From Bradyrhizobium sp. 1(2017) (lineage in GTDB: Bacteria; Pseudomonadota; Alphaproteobacteria; Rhizobiales; Xanthobacteraceae), in NCBI RefSeq assembly GCF_011602485.2, contig NZ_CP050022.2, positions 6,716,001 to 6,780,000 on the forward strand: a stretch of 64,000 bases of DNA, in the 5' to 3' direction. Of the stretch, positions 25,543-34,322 are shown one piece after another; position 1 is the first letter of the stretch; every line of letters starts with the position of its first letter. The notes beneath the pieces are model-generated. The model was not told where the DNA came from and searched no databases. It worked only from the letters and a program-made list of their open reading frames with translations. The position numbers and the translations under genes are program-made.

Positions 25543-28449
25543 ATGGCCTCCCGCTGGCAAAGCAACAATGGCACGGCGACCGCTGGCCCCTCTGACCGGG
25601 AGAGCCTTGCTCAGGAGATTTTCGTCTTCGGGCCGTTTTGCCTCGATGCCTTGCAGCGACGGATCGAAAGGAATGGCAGCCAGATCCAGCTGTCGGCCCG
25701 GGCCTTCGACATCCTGCTGACGCTGATCCGGCAAGCGGGCACCGTCGTCAGCAAGAACGATCTGATGGCCAGCGCGTGGCCGGACTCCAGCGTCGACGAA
25801 AACAGCTTGCGTGTTCACATCGCAGCGCTTCGCAAGGCGCTCGGAGATGGCCATGCCGGGGTCCGATATCTGAGCACCGTCTCCGGACAAGGCTATTGCT
25901 TCGTGGGGTCGGTTTCCGGCAGCGACGAGGTACCGCCCCCGCCGGCACCGGCCAGTCCCGCCTCCGCGCACAACCTGCCGGCGCATCCTCGGCAGATGGT
26001 GGGACGCGAGCAGACCGTCCAGGACATATCCGAGCGATTGAGGGCTCTGCGTTTCGTCACCGTCGTCGGCCCGGGCGGCATCGGCAAGACGACTGCTATC
26101 GTTTCTGTCGGTTATGCCCTGCTCGCCGAGTTCGCAGGTCAGGTCCACTTCGTCAGTCTCGGCGAGACCTACGACGCCGCACTCGTGCCGGCCGTCACCG
26201 CAGCTTCGCTCGGGCTGCCGGCCCGATCGAACGATCCTTCGACAGGTCTGGCGACCCTCCTGCGCGGCAGGCGCATGCTGCTCATTCTGGATTGCTGCGA
26301 GCATGTGATCGAGGCGGCGGCCACGCTGGCCGAGCGGCTCTACAGGGAGGCACCGGAGCTGCACATCCTCGCCACGAGCCGGGAGCTGCTGCGTGTCGAA
26401 GGCGAACACGCCTACCGCCTCCTACCCCTGGCAAGTCCTCCGGAGAACACGATCCTGACCGCGGCGAGCGCGCTCGCCTATCCCGCCGTGGAGCTGTTCG
26501 TCGAGCGTGCGACATCCGGAGGGAGCGAGTTCGCCTTGACGGATGCGAACGCCTCGGATGTCGGTAATCTCTGTCGCCGGCTCGACGGCATTCCGCTTGC
26601 GATCGAGCTCACCGCCGGCCATGTCGGCGCATATGGCGCCGGCGCCATGGTCCGGCTCCTCGACAAGCACTTCAATTTGCTGTGGGAGGGACGGCGCACC
26701 GCCCTGCCCCGGCACCGCACGCTGCGCGCAACCATCGAATGGAGCTACAATCTCCTTTCCCAATCAGAACGCGACGTCCTCGATCGGCTGTCCGTGTTCG
26801 TCGGCAGCTTCACCCTGGACGCCGCGCGGGCGATCGCCGCGACCACGGAGGACGATGACGCCATCCTGGCGATCATCGACAATCTGGTCGCCAAGTCGAT
26901 GCTCGCCTCGAGTGCCGACCAGCAATCGACCCGCTATCGGCTTCCGGACGCGACCCGTGCCTACGCCCAGGAGAGACTCGCCGCCCACGACGATGCCAGC
27001 GAGATGGCGCAACGCCACGCCGCATATTTTCTCGAGCTGCTCGAGAAGACCGAAGGCGCGAGGAGAGATGGTTTCCCGGCCGCTGCCGATCAGTTCGGCA
27101 ACATTCGAAGCGCTCTGGCATGGTGCTTCTCGGATCGGGGCAACCGGGGCATCGGGGTCGCGCTCACGGCCGCAGCGATTCCCCTGTTCTTCAAATTGTC
27201 GCTCCTGGCCGAATGCGAGCACTGGGCCGCGCGCGCCATCGAAGCCCTCGATGAAACCGCCGAGAGCGCGAGGCGCAGCCTTGCGCTCTACGCCGCACTC
27301 GGATCGGCCCGGACGCTCACTGGGCAGTTCGACGATCTGGCCATGACCTGCCTTAACCGCGCGCTCGCGCTGGCAGAGAAGATCGGCGACTTGCCGGGCC
27401 AGGTCCGGCTGATCGATCGGCTGCACCTGCTTCAACTGCTCACCGGGAAATTCGATGACGCCCTGAACACCGCCAGAAGAGGCGAAAGCATTGCGCTGGA
27501 GAGTGGCGATCCTGGCGCCCTTTCCCGCATGCGCGTGGCGCTCGGCATCTCTTGCCACTATCTCGGCAACCTCCCCGCCTCCCGCGCGTACATCGAGGCG
27601 GCGATGTCACGTCCTGGCGCGAAGACGGATGTCGATGGCGAACCGACGCTCGACTATCCCGGCCGCGCGCCCATCACCCTGGCCCGTATTCTATGGCTCC
27701 AGGGATATCCCGACCGGGCGATCGAAACGGCACGGGAAGCGGTCGCCGATGCGCTCACCATGAATCATCCCACCATGCTCTGCCGAGCAGTGCTCTGGGC
27801 GTTCGACGTCTTCTATTGGAACGACGAGCTGGAAGGTTACGAGGATTCCATCGACAGGCTTCTGGCCGAGAGCCGCACGCACAAGCTCGCCACGCTCCAG
27901 ATCGTTGCGGAAGCGATGAAAGGAATTGCGCTGCTGGCGCGTGGAGCGACCGGTTCGGGTCTCCCGATGCTGAAGGGCTCGGTCGAGAAGCTGCAAAACC
28001 ACCGTTTCGGTGCGGTCGCAGGACTGAGCGTACCGCTTGCGGCGGCTCTGGCGGCAACAAATCACGGCGAGGCGGCACTGGACATGATCAATCGCGCAAT
28101 CGCCCAAGCGCGGCGTTGCAGCTTCCTGATGGAGATGCCCGACATGCTGCGGGTGAAGGCGGAAGCGCTGATGCGCAAGGCCTCGCCGGACGTCCTGCAG
28201 GCGGAGCAGAACCTCGAGCACTCGCTCGAACTGGCCCGCCAGCAGGGCGCGCTCGGTTACGAGCTGCGCACGGCAATCGTGCTTGCGAGACTGCGGCAGC
28301 GGCAAGGCCGCTACCGGGACGCAGGAGAGATTCTCGCGCCGGTGTATGGCCGATTCACCGAAGGATATCACACGCGCAGTCTCAAGACCGCGTCGGATCT
28401 GCTCAATGAGCTGGGCTTCGCTCGGTCGGATAGGCTCGCGGCGCATTGA
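25543..28449 (+). CDS. winged-helix/STAND-ATPase/TPR regulator, copy 1
   Basis: The protein is 968 residues. An OmpR/CadC-type winged helix (about residues 25-125; SARAFDILLTLIRQ, NSLRVHIAALRKAL) is followed by a proline-rich linker. A STAND/NB-ARC-like ATPase comes next: P-loop VVGPGGIGKTTA, Walker B LLILDCCEHV, sensor ATSRELLRVEGEH. A long helical TPR-like tail completes it. No receiver or membrane segment is seen. This architecture suggests a cytoplasmic one-component regulator that oligomerises on a signal. The start at 25543 has no convincing ribosome binding site. It is convergent with copy 2, with 28 bp between stops. Confidence 0.85.
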   Translation: MASRWQSNNGTATAGPSDRESLAQEIFVFGPFCLDALQRRIERNGSQIQLSARAFDILLTLIRQAGTVVSKNDLMASAWPDSSVDENSLRVHIAALRKALGDGHAGVRYLSTVSGQGYCFVGSVSGSDEVPPPPAPASPASAHNLPAHPRQMVGREQTVQDISERLRALRFVTVVGPGGIGKTTAIVSVGYALLAEFAGQVHFVSLGETYDAALVPAVTAASLGLPARSNDPSTGLATLLRGRRMLLILDCCEHVIEAAATLAERLYREAPELHILATSRELLRVEGEHAYRLLPLASPPENTILTAASALAYPAVELFVERATSGGSEFALTDANASDVGNLCRRLDGIPLAIELTAGHVGAYGAGAMVRLLDKHFNLLWEGRRTALPRHRTLRATIEWSYNLLSQSERDVLDRLSVFVGSFTLDAARAIAATTEDDDAILAIIDNLVAKSMLASSADQQSTRYRLPDATRAYAQERLAAHDDASEMAQRHAAYFLELLEKTEGARRDGFPAAADQFGNIRSALAWCFSDRGNRGIGVALTAAAIPLFFKLSLLAECEHWAARAIEALDETAESARRSLALYAALGSARTLTGQFDDLAMTCLNRALALAEKIGDLPGQVRLIDRLHLLQLLTGKFDDALNTARRGESIALESGDPGALSRMRVALGISCHYLGNLPASRAYIEAAMSRPGAKTDVDGEPTLDYPGRAPITLARILWLQGYPDRAIETAREAVADALTMNHPTMLCRAVLWAFDVFYWNDELEGYEDSIDRLLAESRTHKLATLQIVAEAMKGIALLARGATGSGLPMLKGSVEKLQNHRFGAVAGLSVPLAAALAATNHGEAALDMINRAIAQARRCSFLMEMPDMLRVKAEALMRKASPDVLQAEQNLEHSLELARQQGALGYELRTAIVLARLRQRQGRYRDAGEILAPVYGRFTEGYHTRSLKTASDLLNELGFARSDRLAAH

Positions 28450-28477
28450 ACGGCCTCTTGGGCGGATGGCGCCCGAG

Positions 28478-31333
28478 CTACCGGGGCAACAGTTGCGCCA
28501 TCATTGCCCTGGCGCGCCGCAGGTCGGCGATCTCGAAACCCTCGGAGAACTTGCCGCATACGGATTCGAGAACATGCCGCGCGTCGGCCGGCCGGTTCTG
28601 GCTCATCCGAAGCCGTGCGAGGCTGATCGCCGTCCTCAGTTCCCAGAACAACGCTCCCTGGGCGCGTGCCACGTCGAACGCCGCGTTGAAGGCCTGCTCG
28701 GCGGCGGTAGCGGAATGATGCTCGCCGGGGTGCAGCAGCAATTCGCCCTTGATGCGCCAAAGCTCCGCCACGTACCACCGTTCCTCCCGCGCTTCGCAGC
28801 GAGCCAGCGCCTCTTCGGCGGTCGCAAGTCCCTGCGAAACCTCGCCGGCTTCTCCGAGGCATGCCGCCAGCTCTCCGAGAGGAAGCAGAAAACGCGGCAG
28901 GAATCGCGCTTCGCCCGCCAACCCGAGCGCCTTGCGCAGCAGAGACAGGCCGGCCTCGAAGTCACCACCTCGCGCCATCACCATGCCCCGGAATGCGCGC
29001 GCCCAAACGTTCCACAGCCGGATCGGGTGGCGTTCGGTATGCTCGATCAGCATCGTGCAATAGCGCTCCGCCAATGCGAGGTCGCCGGCGAGAAAGGCAA
29101 CCGGGCAAGCGCCTTGTCCAAGCACGTTGCAGAACGTCAAACCATGACCGCTGGCTCGGCCCTCCTCCACATTGCGCTCGACCGCGCTCAGGGCCTGGTC
29201 GGCGAAGCCGAGCAGCCAGAGGATGCGCGCCTGGAAGCAATACACCGAAGCACGCAGGTCGAACCGGAATCGGGAAACCTGCGGCTTTGCCGTCGGATCG
29301 GCAAGGTGGCTCAAGGCTTGGTCGATGTGACGGTGCGCCAGAAGCTGGTCGCCGAGATAATGCAGCTTGGTGGCAAGCAGCCGTTCCGCCATCATCCGAT
29401 CGACCGAATTTCTGGATCCGGCCACGACATCCGTGAACCGTTGCACAAAGCCGAGCGCCTTGCGAAACTCGCCATTGTTGAACTGATCGATGCACAAGCC
29501 CCAGAGCGATCGGAGCAGATATTCGTTGTCGCCGAGTTGCTCGGCGAGCCGAAGAGTCTCGGCCCAGGCGGGACCCGCTTCCCGAAGCCTTCCTGCGCCA
29601 TGCATCAATGACCAGCCGCGCGCGGCCGACAATTGCATGCGAAACTGCCGCGCGTTCGCAGTGCTCTCGTCGACGTTCGCCAACGCCAGCTCGGTCCGCT
29701 CGCGGCATTCGGCGAGGAGTGACGATTGCACCCATAGCGGGACCGTCGCCGCGGTCAAGGCCACGCCGATCTGCGCATCCCCACCGGGTGAGAAGGCCCA
29801 ATCGAGGCTGGACCGCACGTTGTCGATATGGCGGCCATAGAACGCAAGCCACTCCATCTGCGGCTTGGTCTCGCTATCGGCATCGGCTTTCGCAAAGAAG
29901 CCGCAATAATATTCGGCCAGACGGCGCGCCGCGTCGTGAAACTCTCCACTGGAGCGCAGCTTCTCCAGCGCGTAGGCGCGCGTGGTGTCCAGCAGCCGAT
30001 AGTGAGGATGATCGCCGCCGATGTCGGCAAGAACGAGCGACTTGGCCACCAGATTGGCCAGGCGCCCAGTCACCTCGCCCATGCCCTCACCGACCACCGC
30101 GATCGCGGCATCGAGCGGAAATTCTCCGGCAAAGATGCCGAGTTGCCGCAGGATCCGCGCCTCCATCTCCGTAAGCAGGTCGTAGCTCCAGTCGAGCGTC
30201 GCACGAAGGGTTTGCTGCCTCGGCAGGGCCGTCCGACGGCCCGTCGTCAGAAATCTGAACCTGTCATCGAGAAGCATCGCGATCTTCGCTGGACTGAGCA
30301 TCACTGCGCGCGCGGCCGCGAACTCGATCGCGAGGGGAATTCCGTCCAGCCGCCGGCAGATGGAGGCAATCGCCCCGAGATTTTCCGCGTCAGGCGCAAA
30401 GTTCGAACCGAGCGCCCTCGCCCTCGTCAAGAACAATTCCACGGCGGTGTAAGCTGACGCGCCACCGCATCCGGGCCGGCATTCGGGCGGCACGCCCAGG
30501 GGAGGAACGCGATAGACGTGCTCGCCGTCGATGCGCAGTGCCTCGCGGCTCGTCGCAATGATGGTCGTCCCAGGACAGCGGCTGACGATCGCGTCGGCGA
30601 GTTGAGCCGCCGCATCGACGACGTGTTCGCAATTGTCGAGAATGAGCAGCAGCTGACGCGCGCCGATTGCCCGCGCGATCGCCTCCGGCGACATTTCCTC
30701 TCCTTCGAGCTTGATGCCGAGCACGCTGGCGACAGCCGAGCAAACCAGTTTGGGATCGGGCAGCGAGGCGAGCTCGACCAGCAACCGATCCGTCGCAAAG
30801 CCGACGGGCATCGCTCTCGCGGCCTCCAGCGCGAGCGCCGTCTTGCCGATCCCGCCCGGCCCGACCAGGCTCACGACACGATAGGCCGAGAGAAACTCCC
30901 TGAGATGTGCGATGGCAGTGGCTCGGCCGATCAGATCGACGGAGGCGTTCGGAATGTTGGTCGACCGCAATTGCCCGAATGCGGCAGATTGTAGCGGAAC
31001 GGCCATCGGGCGGATCTGCCACGTCCCCAGCAGCCGATAACCGCGTCCGACGTCGGTTGCGAGCATGTCGCGGTCCGAACCAAGTGCCTTTCGGATCGCC
31101 GCGATGTGCACGCGCAGCGCGCTCTCCTCGACGAAGACGCCCCGCCAGACGCGCTCGACCAGATCGTTCTTGGTGACCAGGTCGCCCGCAGCCTGGACCA
31201 ATTCCGCAAGAATCTCAAAGGCGCGTCCGCCCAAAGGAACGACTTCTCCCAGCGAGCGCAATTCGCGCCTGGCAAGATCGATCTCCCATTCCGAGCAGGT
31301 GTAAACGGGATGTAGGCCGTGCTCAGCCATCAT
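28478..31333 (-). CDS. winged-helix/STAND-ATPase/TPR regulator, copy 2
   Basis: This 951-residue paralogue of copies 1 and 3 has the same order. The winged helix covers about residues 8-105 (GRAFEILAELVQAAG, SALRVHIAAIRKAL, DVGRGYRLLGTW). The ATPase covers about 130-470 (VSLVGPGGIGKTALA, LLLILDNCEHVVDAA, IIATSREALRIDGEH, CRRLDGIPLAIEFAAAR). A TPR-like superhelix follows to the end. The ATPase motifs are intact, so it is probably active. The target genes are unknown. The start at 31333/31330 again has a poor ribosome binding site. The small exported protein gene at 31452-31736 lies just upstream in the same direction. Confidence 0.86.
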   Translation of the reverse strand: MMAEHGLHPVYTCSEWEIDLARRELRSLGEVVPLGGRAFEILAELVQAAGDLVTKNDLVERVWRGVFVEESALRVHIAAIRKALGSDRDMLATDVGRGYRLLGTWQIRPMAVPLQSAAFGQLRSTNIPNASVDLIGRATAIAHLREFLSAYRVVSLVGPGGIGKTALALEAARAMPVGFATDRLLVELASLPDPKLVCSAVASVLGIKLEGEEMSPEAIARAIGARQLLLILDNCEHVVDAAAQLADAIVSRCPGTTIIATSREALRIDGEHVYRVPPLGVPPECRPGCGGASAYTAVELFLTRARALGSNFAPDAENLGAIASICRRLDGIPLAIEFAAARAVMLSPAKIAMLLDDRFRFLTTGRRTALPRQQTLRATLDWSYDLLTEMEARILRQLGIFAGEFPLDAAIAVVGEGMGEVTGRLANLVAKSLVLADIGGDHPHYRLLDTTRAYALEKLRSSGEFHDAARRLAEYYCGFFAKADADSETKPQMEWLAFYGRHIDNVRSSLDWAFSPGGDAQIGVALTAATVPLWVQSSLLAECRERTELALANVDESTANARQFRMQLSAARGWSLMHGAGRLREAGPAWAETLRLAEQLGDNEYLLRSLWGLCIDQFNNGEFRKALGFVQRFTDVVAGSRNSVDRMMAERLLATKLHYLGDQLLAHRHIDQALSHLADPTAKPQVSRFRFDLRASVYCFQARILWLLGFADQALSAVERNVEEGRASGHGLTFCNVLGQGACPVAFLAGDLALAERYCTMLIEHTERHPIRLWNVWARAFRGMVMARGGDFEAGLSLLRKALGLAGEARFLPRFLLPLGELAACLGEAGEVSQGLATAEEALARCEAREERWYVAELWRIKGELLLHPGEHHSATAAEQAFNAAFDVARAQGALFWELRTAISLARLRMSQNRPADARHVLESVCGKFSEGFEIADLRRARAMMAQLLPR

Positions 31334-31451
31334 CGGTGCAGTCCCGAATGGTTCATTGGCCTTGGGTCCAGTCTATCACCAACCTTCCAGCAGACACAGC
31401 TTGCCCGGCGGAAAGCCGCCGGACCCAAGCTTCGCCCGCATCCCTCATTCT

Positions 31452-31736
31452 TCAGCAGCCGCGGCAGATCGATCCTTCCAGCATCTTCTCGAGCCGGGCG
31501 TCTTCCTTGTCGATGGTCGCGTCCGTGCCGAGCGGAGGCAGCTTCGTCGCGTGACCGCCGCCCTCCGACGACGGAAGTGCAGTGCCGAGCGAGTTTGTAC
31601 CGGGCGCTGCGGCACTCGTACCAAGCGCGCCGCCGCTCGCCACCGACATATGCGATCCCATGCCGCCGCGGGCAGATGCTGACCCCGCGAGCCCGAGGCA
31701 AGCGACGACGGCGCATAGGCAAGACAGCAGTCTCAT
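31452..31736 (-). CDS. small exported Gly/Ala/Ser-rich protein
   Basis: The 94-residue product has a signal peptide (LLSCLCAVVACLGLAGSASA) and then a low-complexity Gly/Ala/Ser stretch. An acidic-basic C-terminal segment ends in a cysteine-containing tail (DARLEKMLEGSICRGC). ATG 31736 has GGAG eight bases upstream. No family is recognised. It precedes copy 2 of the STAND regulator by 118 bp and could share a transcript with it. Confidence 0.6.
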   Translation of the reverse strand: MRLLSCLCAVVACLGLAGSASARGGMGSHMSVASGGALGTSAAAPGTNSLGTALPSSEGGGHATKLPPLGTDATIDKEDARLEKMLEGSICRGC

Positions 31737-32052
31737 GGCTTACGCTCCACATGTTCTATGACCTGCCTCTAAGCTGGATGCCGCGCTGGATTTAACCACG
31801 CACGTTCCCGCGAACGATTCTGAAATTCGTGACAGAATTGGCGTCGAAGGCGCATCGCCCCTCTTCGATAACCGCGCGCCTTGCCGAATATTCCTCCTCG
31901 TCTTCGCGCAGGAGTGATGCATATCGAACGGGATTTTCAGGCCGGACTGCCTATATGAGTCGGGACAGAAGACAATTTTCGGAAACGCCAACGACCGCGC
32001 AGCGATCATCTCCAAGCGACTCTCCGCACCACGCAAGCAATGGAGAAACGCT
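31737..32052. other. 316-bp divergent intergenic region
   Basis: This separates two small exported-protein genes read in opposite directions, so two promoters are expected. A TATATG at about 31951 could be a minus-10 element for the plus-strand gene. A short CGTTC/GAACG dyad occurs near 31802. Nothing else is supported. Confidence 0.4.
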
Positions 32053-32295
32053 ATGAGTGTATTCAAGATCCTGATCGCGGCAGCGCTGATCTCAACGGCA
32101 ACGATATCCTCGGCCTCTGCGGCCTGGTCATTCGCCGACCAGGAGCCCGCGGCATTTGCGTCAATGTATCCGAATCGCGACGTGCTGAACGGCGGCGCGC
32201 TGACGCCGGCGGGACGGATGGGACTGGAGCGGGCTGGCGGCGCCGCGCCGGTGTTCGGAGCAGGCCATCCCTACGTCCGTCACTGGCATCGATGA
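32053..32295 (+). CDS. small exported protein of unknown function
   Basis: The 80-residue product has a signal peptide (ILIAAALISTATISSASA) and a short mature part (AWSFADQEPAAFASMYPNRD and onward) ending in a His/Arg-rich tail. ATG 32053 has GGAG seven bases upstream. It lacks cysteines after the signal and no family is recognised. It is one of several tiny exported proteins between 31.4 and 32.8 kb. Confidence 0.65.
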   Translation: MSVFKILIAAALISTATISSASAAWSFADQEPAAFASMYPNRDVLNGGALTPAGRMGLERAGGAAPVFGAGHPYVRHWHR

Positions 32296-32572
32296 GCGGC
32301 TCCAGCGAGCAGGCAGTCTGCGGCACGCAGGCGACTTTGCTCGTCCCTGACCCGCACGGGGTGCGGCCGCACGAACGGCACGCCCCGCCGGTCACGAGCC
32401 ATGACGGTCGTGCATTTTCCGCGCACCATCGACCGCCAACGGGCCGCCACCACGGCTTCGTGCAAAGGCGAAAATGATCGTTCGATTGATACTGCTCATC
32501 GCTCACATGCATGCACATGTCTGGTGAGCGAGCCGAGGCGTTCCCGGCGTCGCTTTGTCAAGGAGACATGCA

Positions 32573-32806
32573 ATGACTACTCTGAAGCTCTTGTCGGCCG
32601 GACTGGCCGTTGCGGCCATGATTGCCTCCCCCGCGATGGCTCGGGAAGGCAGCAACAACACGCGCCGCGCCAATGTCGACTCCTACGCGTCGGTTCAGCG
32701 CGTGCCGGTCACTTCCAAGCGCAGCTGCGCTCGCGCTCCCGACGTCGGTGCGTACGCAACCGCCCCCTGGCGCCGGCCTCCCTGCGAGCCCACCTCCGGC
32801 TACTGA
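32573..32806 (+). CDS. small exported two-cysteine protein, paralogue of 47459-47704
   Basis: The 77-residue product has a signal peptide (MTTLKLLSAGLAVAAMIASPAMA). Its short mature domain contains SCARAPDVGAYATAPW and a terminal PPCEP. The same pattern (CVPAPRVGAFATAPW, VPCEP) occurs in the protein at 47459-47704, so the two are paralogues with two conserved cysteines. ATG 32573 with AAGGAG upstream is the real start. The function is unknown. A terminator-like hairpin follows at 32848. Confidence 0.72.
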   Translation: MTTLKLLSAGLAVAAMIASPAMAREGSNNTRRANVDSYASVQRVPVTSKRSCARAPDVGAYATAPWRRPPCEPTSGY

Positions 32807-32847
32807 GCCTGCGAACCGGACGGGCCTTTGGCCGCAAGGCAAGCGAG

Positions 32848-32878
32848 AGCGCTGAGTAGGGATTCTCCTCTCAGCGCT
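32848..32878 (+). terminator. hairpin terminator after the two-cysteine protein gene
   Basis: AGCGCTGAG pairs perfectly with CTCAGCGCT, and an inner AGG/CCT extends the stem past one bulged T. It lies 42 bases after the stop codon at 32806. It could also serve the convergent AraC gene, which ends at 32989. Confidence 0.6.
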
Positions 32879-32988
32879 TCGCGGATTCTACGTCGCTGAC
32901 GGAAATGGTCGCGTCATCCAGCGCCGTTCTCCCAACCAGGCCGAGATCGCCGCAGCACGCGACCCTCGGCAGCTTGTTTTGCGGATGG

Positions 32989-33885
32989 CTAGATCATGCC
33001 GACCGCAGCGGCATTCCGCCACCGCCTCGGCGAGTCGCCCGCGAAGCGCCTGAACGTCGTGGTGAAATGAGCCTGGCTCTGAAATCCCACCGTCAGCGCG
33101 ATCTCGACGATCGGCATCTCGCAGTTCCGAAGCAGATCCTTGGCGCGCCGGATCCGTTCGCGCAGGATGTACTCGTGTGGACTGCATCCCATGGCAATCC
33201 GGAACTGGGCGGCAAAATGCATGCGGCTCAAGCCGGCAACCGAGGCCAGATCCACCAGCCGAATCTTCTTGCAAGAATGGACATCGATGTGGTCGAGCAC
33301 CCGCTTGAGCCGCCACTTCTGCAATCCCCGGACCTGCCTGTCACTCACACATGAACGATCGCGGACTCGCGCATCGAGCTGCGGCCGCATGTAGCGCTGC
33401 AGAGCGGACAGCCTCGCGACAACCGCAAGGCGCAGCGCGTCCATGCAGAGAGCGCCGTGGGCAGGCTCCAATCTCTTGACCGCGGCGAGGGCTTCGGACA
33501 GGCCCCGAACAACCGGATCATCTTCGTTGCAAGCGAGCACTTTTGGTGCCGTGTCCGGCGGTGTCGCGGAGGCGCGGCGCTGCGGGATCCGGACGCGCAG
33601 CCAACCGCTGTCGCGCAACCCGTCGCACTGGGACATCCCGGGGTCTCGCCGCGACTCGGGCTCGATCGCGATGACCAGGCCGAGCCGATCAAAGGCAATT
33701 GCAGCTGTATCCCGGACCGGCAGGTCGTCGCTGCGCGTGACGACGGCATGAGCGATGGCTTTCGGAAGCAACCCGCCTGACGTCAGCGCGACGGCCGAGC
33801 GGAAGTCCGTGGGACTGTCGTCGGAAATGATGGTCGTCGTCTCGTAGCCATGCTTCGGTTGTCGTGGCGGTGACGGTTGAGACAT
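32989..33885 (-). CDS. AraC-family transcriptional regulator
   Basis: The 298-residue protein has a C-terminal double helix-turn-helix (about residues 195-292). The first HTH is IRLVDLASVAGLSRMHFAAQF. The second, EMPIVEIALTVGFQSQAHFTTTFRR, followed by FAGDSPRRWR, is the classical AraC signature. The N-terminal part (about 1-190) matches no recognised sensing domain. It is divergent from the third STAND regulator across a 437-bp gap and may control it, or itself. The start at 33885 has only a weak AAGAG upstream. Confidence 0.88.
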   Translation of the reverse strand: MSQPSPPRQPKHGYETTTIISDDSPTDFRSAVALTSGGLLPKAIAHAVVTRSDDLPVRDTAAIAFDRLGLVIAIEPESRRDPGMSQCDGLRDSGWLRVRIPQRRASATPPDTAPKVLACNEDDPVVRGLSEALAAVKRLEPAHGALCMDALRLAVVARLSALQRYMRPQLDARVRDRSCVSDRQVRGLQKWRLKRVLDHIDVHSCKKIRLVDLASVAGLSRMHFAAQFRIAMGCSPHEYILRERIRRAKDLLRNCEMPIVEIALTVGFQSQAHFTTTFRRFAGDSPRRWRNAAAVGMI

Positions 33886-34322
33886 TTTTTACTCTTACTG
33901 CTCGTCCAGACCAGAGACGCGCGACCAGCGGGATACGCGAATGAAGGCGCCTCCATCGGAACGATGGTAGCAAGACACGATCCGATCGCGAGTTAAGAGA
34001 CGTAAAATCAGGAAATTTCAGACGCGCCGCTGCCGACAGGCGTCTGCGGCGAGGCGCTGTCCCGCGCTCGGCAGCCTCGGCTCGCCGAGCTGTCACACGA
34101 TCGTCGTCACAAATTCGTGTATAGAACAGCGAGCATGTCGAGCGGCGGGTCACCGGTGGCGGACGCCAGAGGACGGCGAAGGTCGTCTTGACACGCCAAC
34201 CGCCTCCCCTATAGGAGACCAAGGCATAGTCATGCTTTCACATTATTGCCAAGGACGGTGATCTTCGGGGAGCCATGACTTTCCTGGCATCGCGACTGTG
34301 AATCTCTGATCCACGGATCCCA
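33886..34322. other. 437-bp divergent intergenic region
   Basis: This lies between the AraC gene and STAND regulator copy 3 and should hold both promoters. Open frames inside it have no ribosome binding site. A GTCACACGATCGTCGTCACA stretch near 34092 carries two TCACA-type half sites in the same orientation, but not a CRP palindrome. No terminator was seen. Confidence 0.4.

Noticed and set aside
34081..34135. TCACA half sites before STAND copy 3 as a CRP box
   Set aside because: The half sites are in the same orientation and the spacing does not give TGTGA-N6-TCACA.
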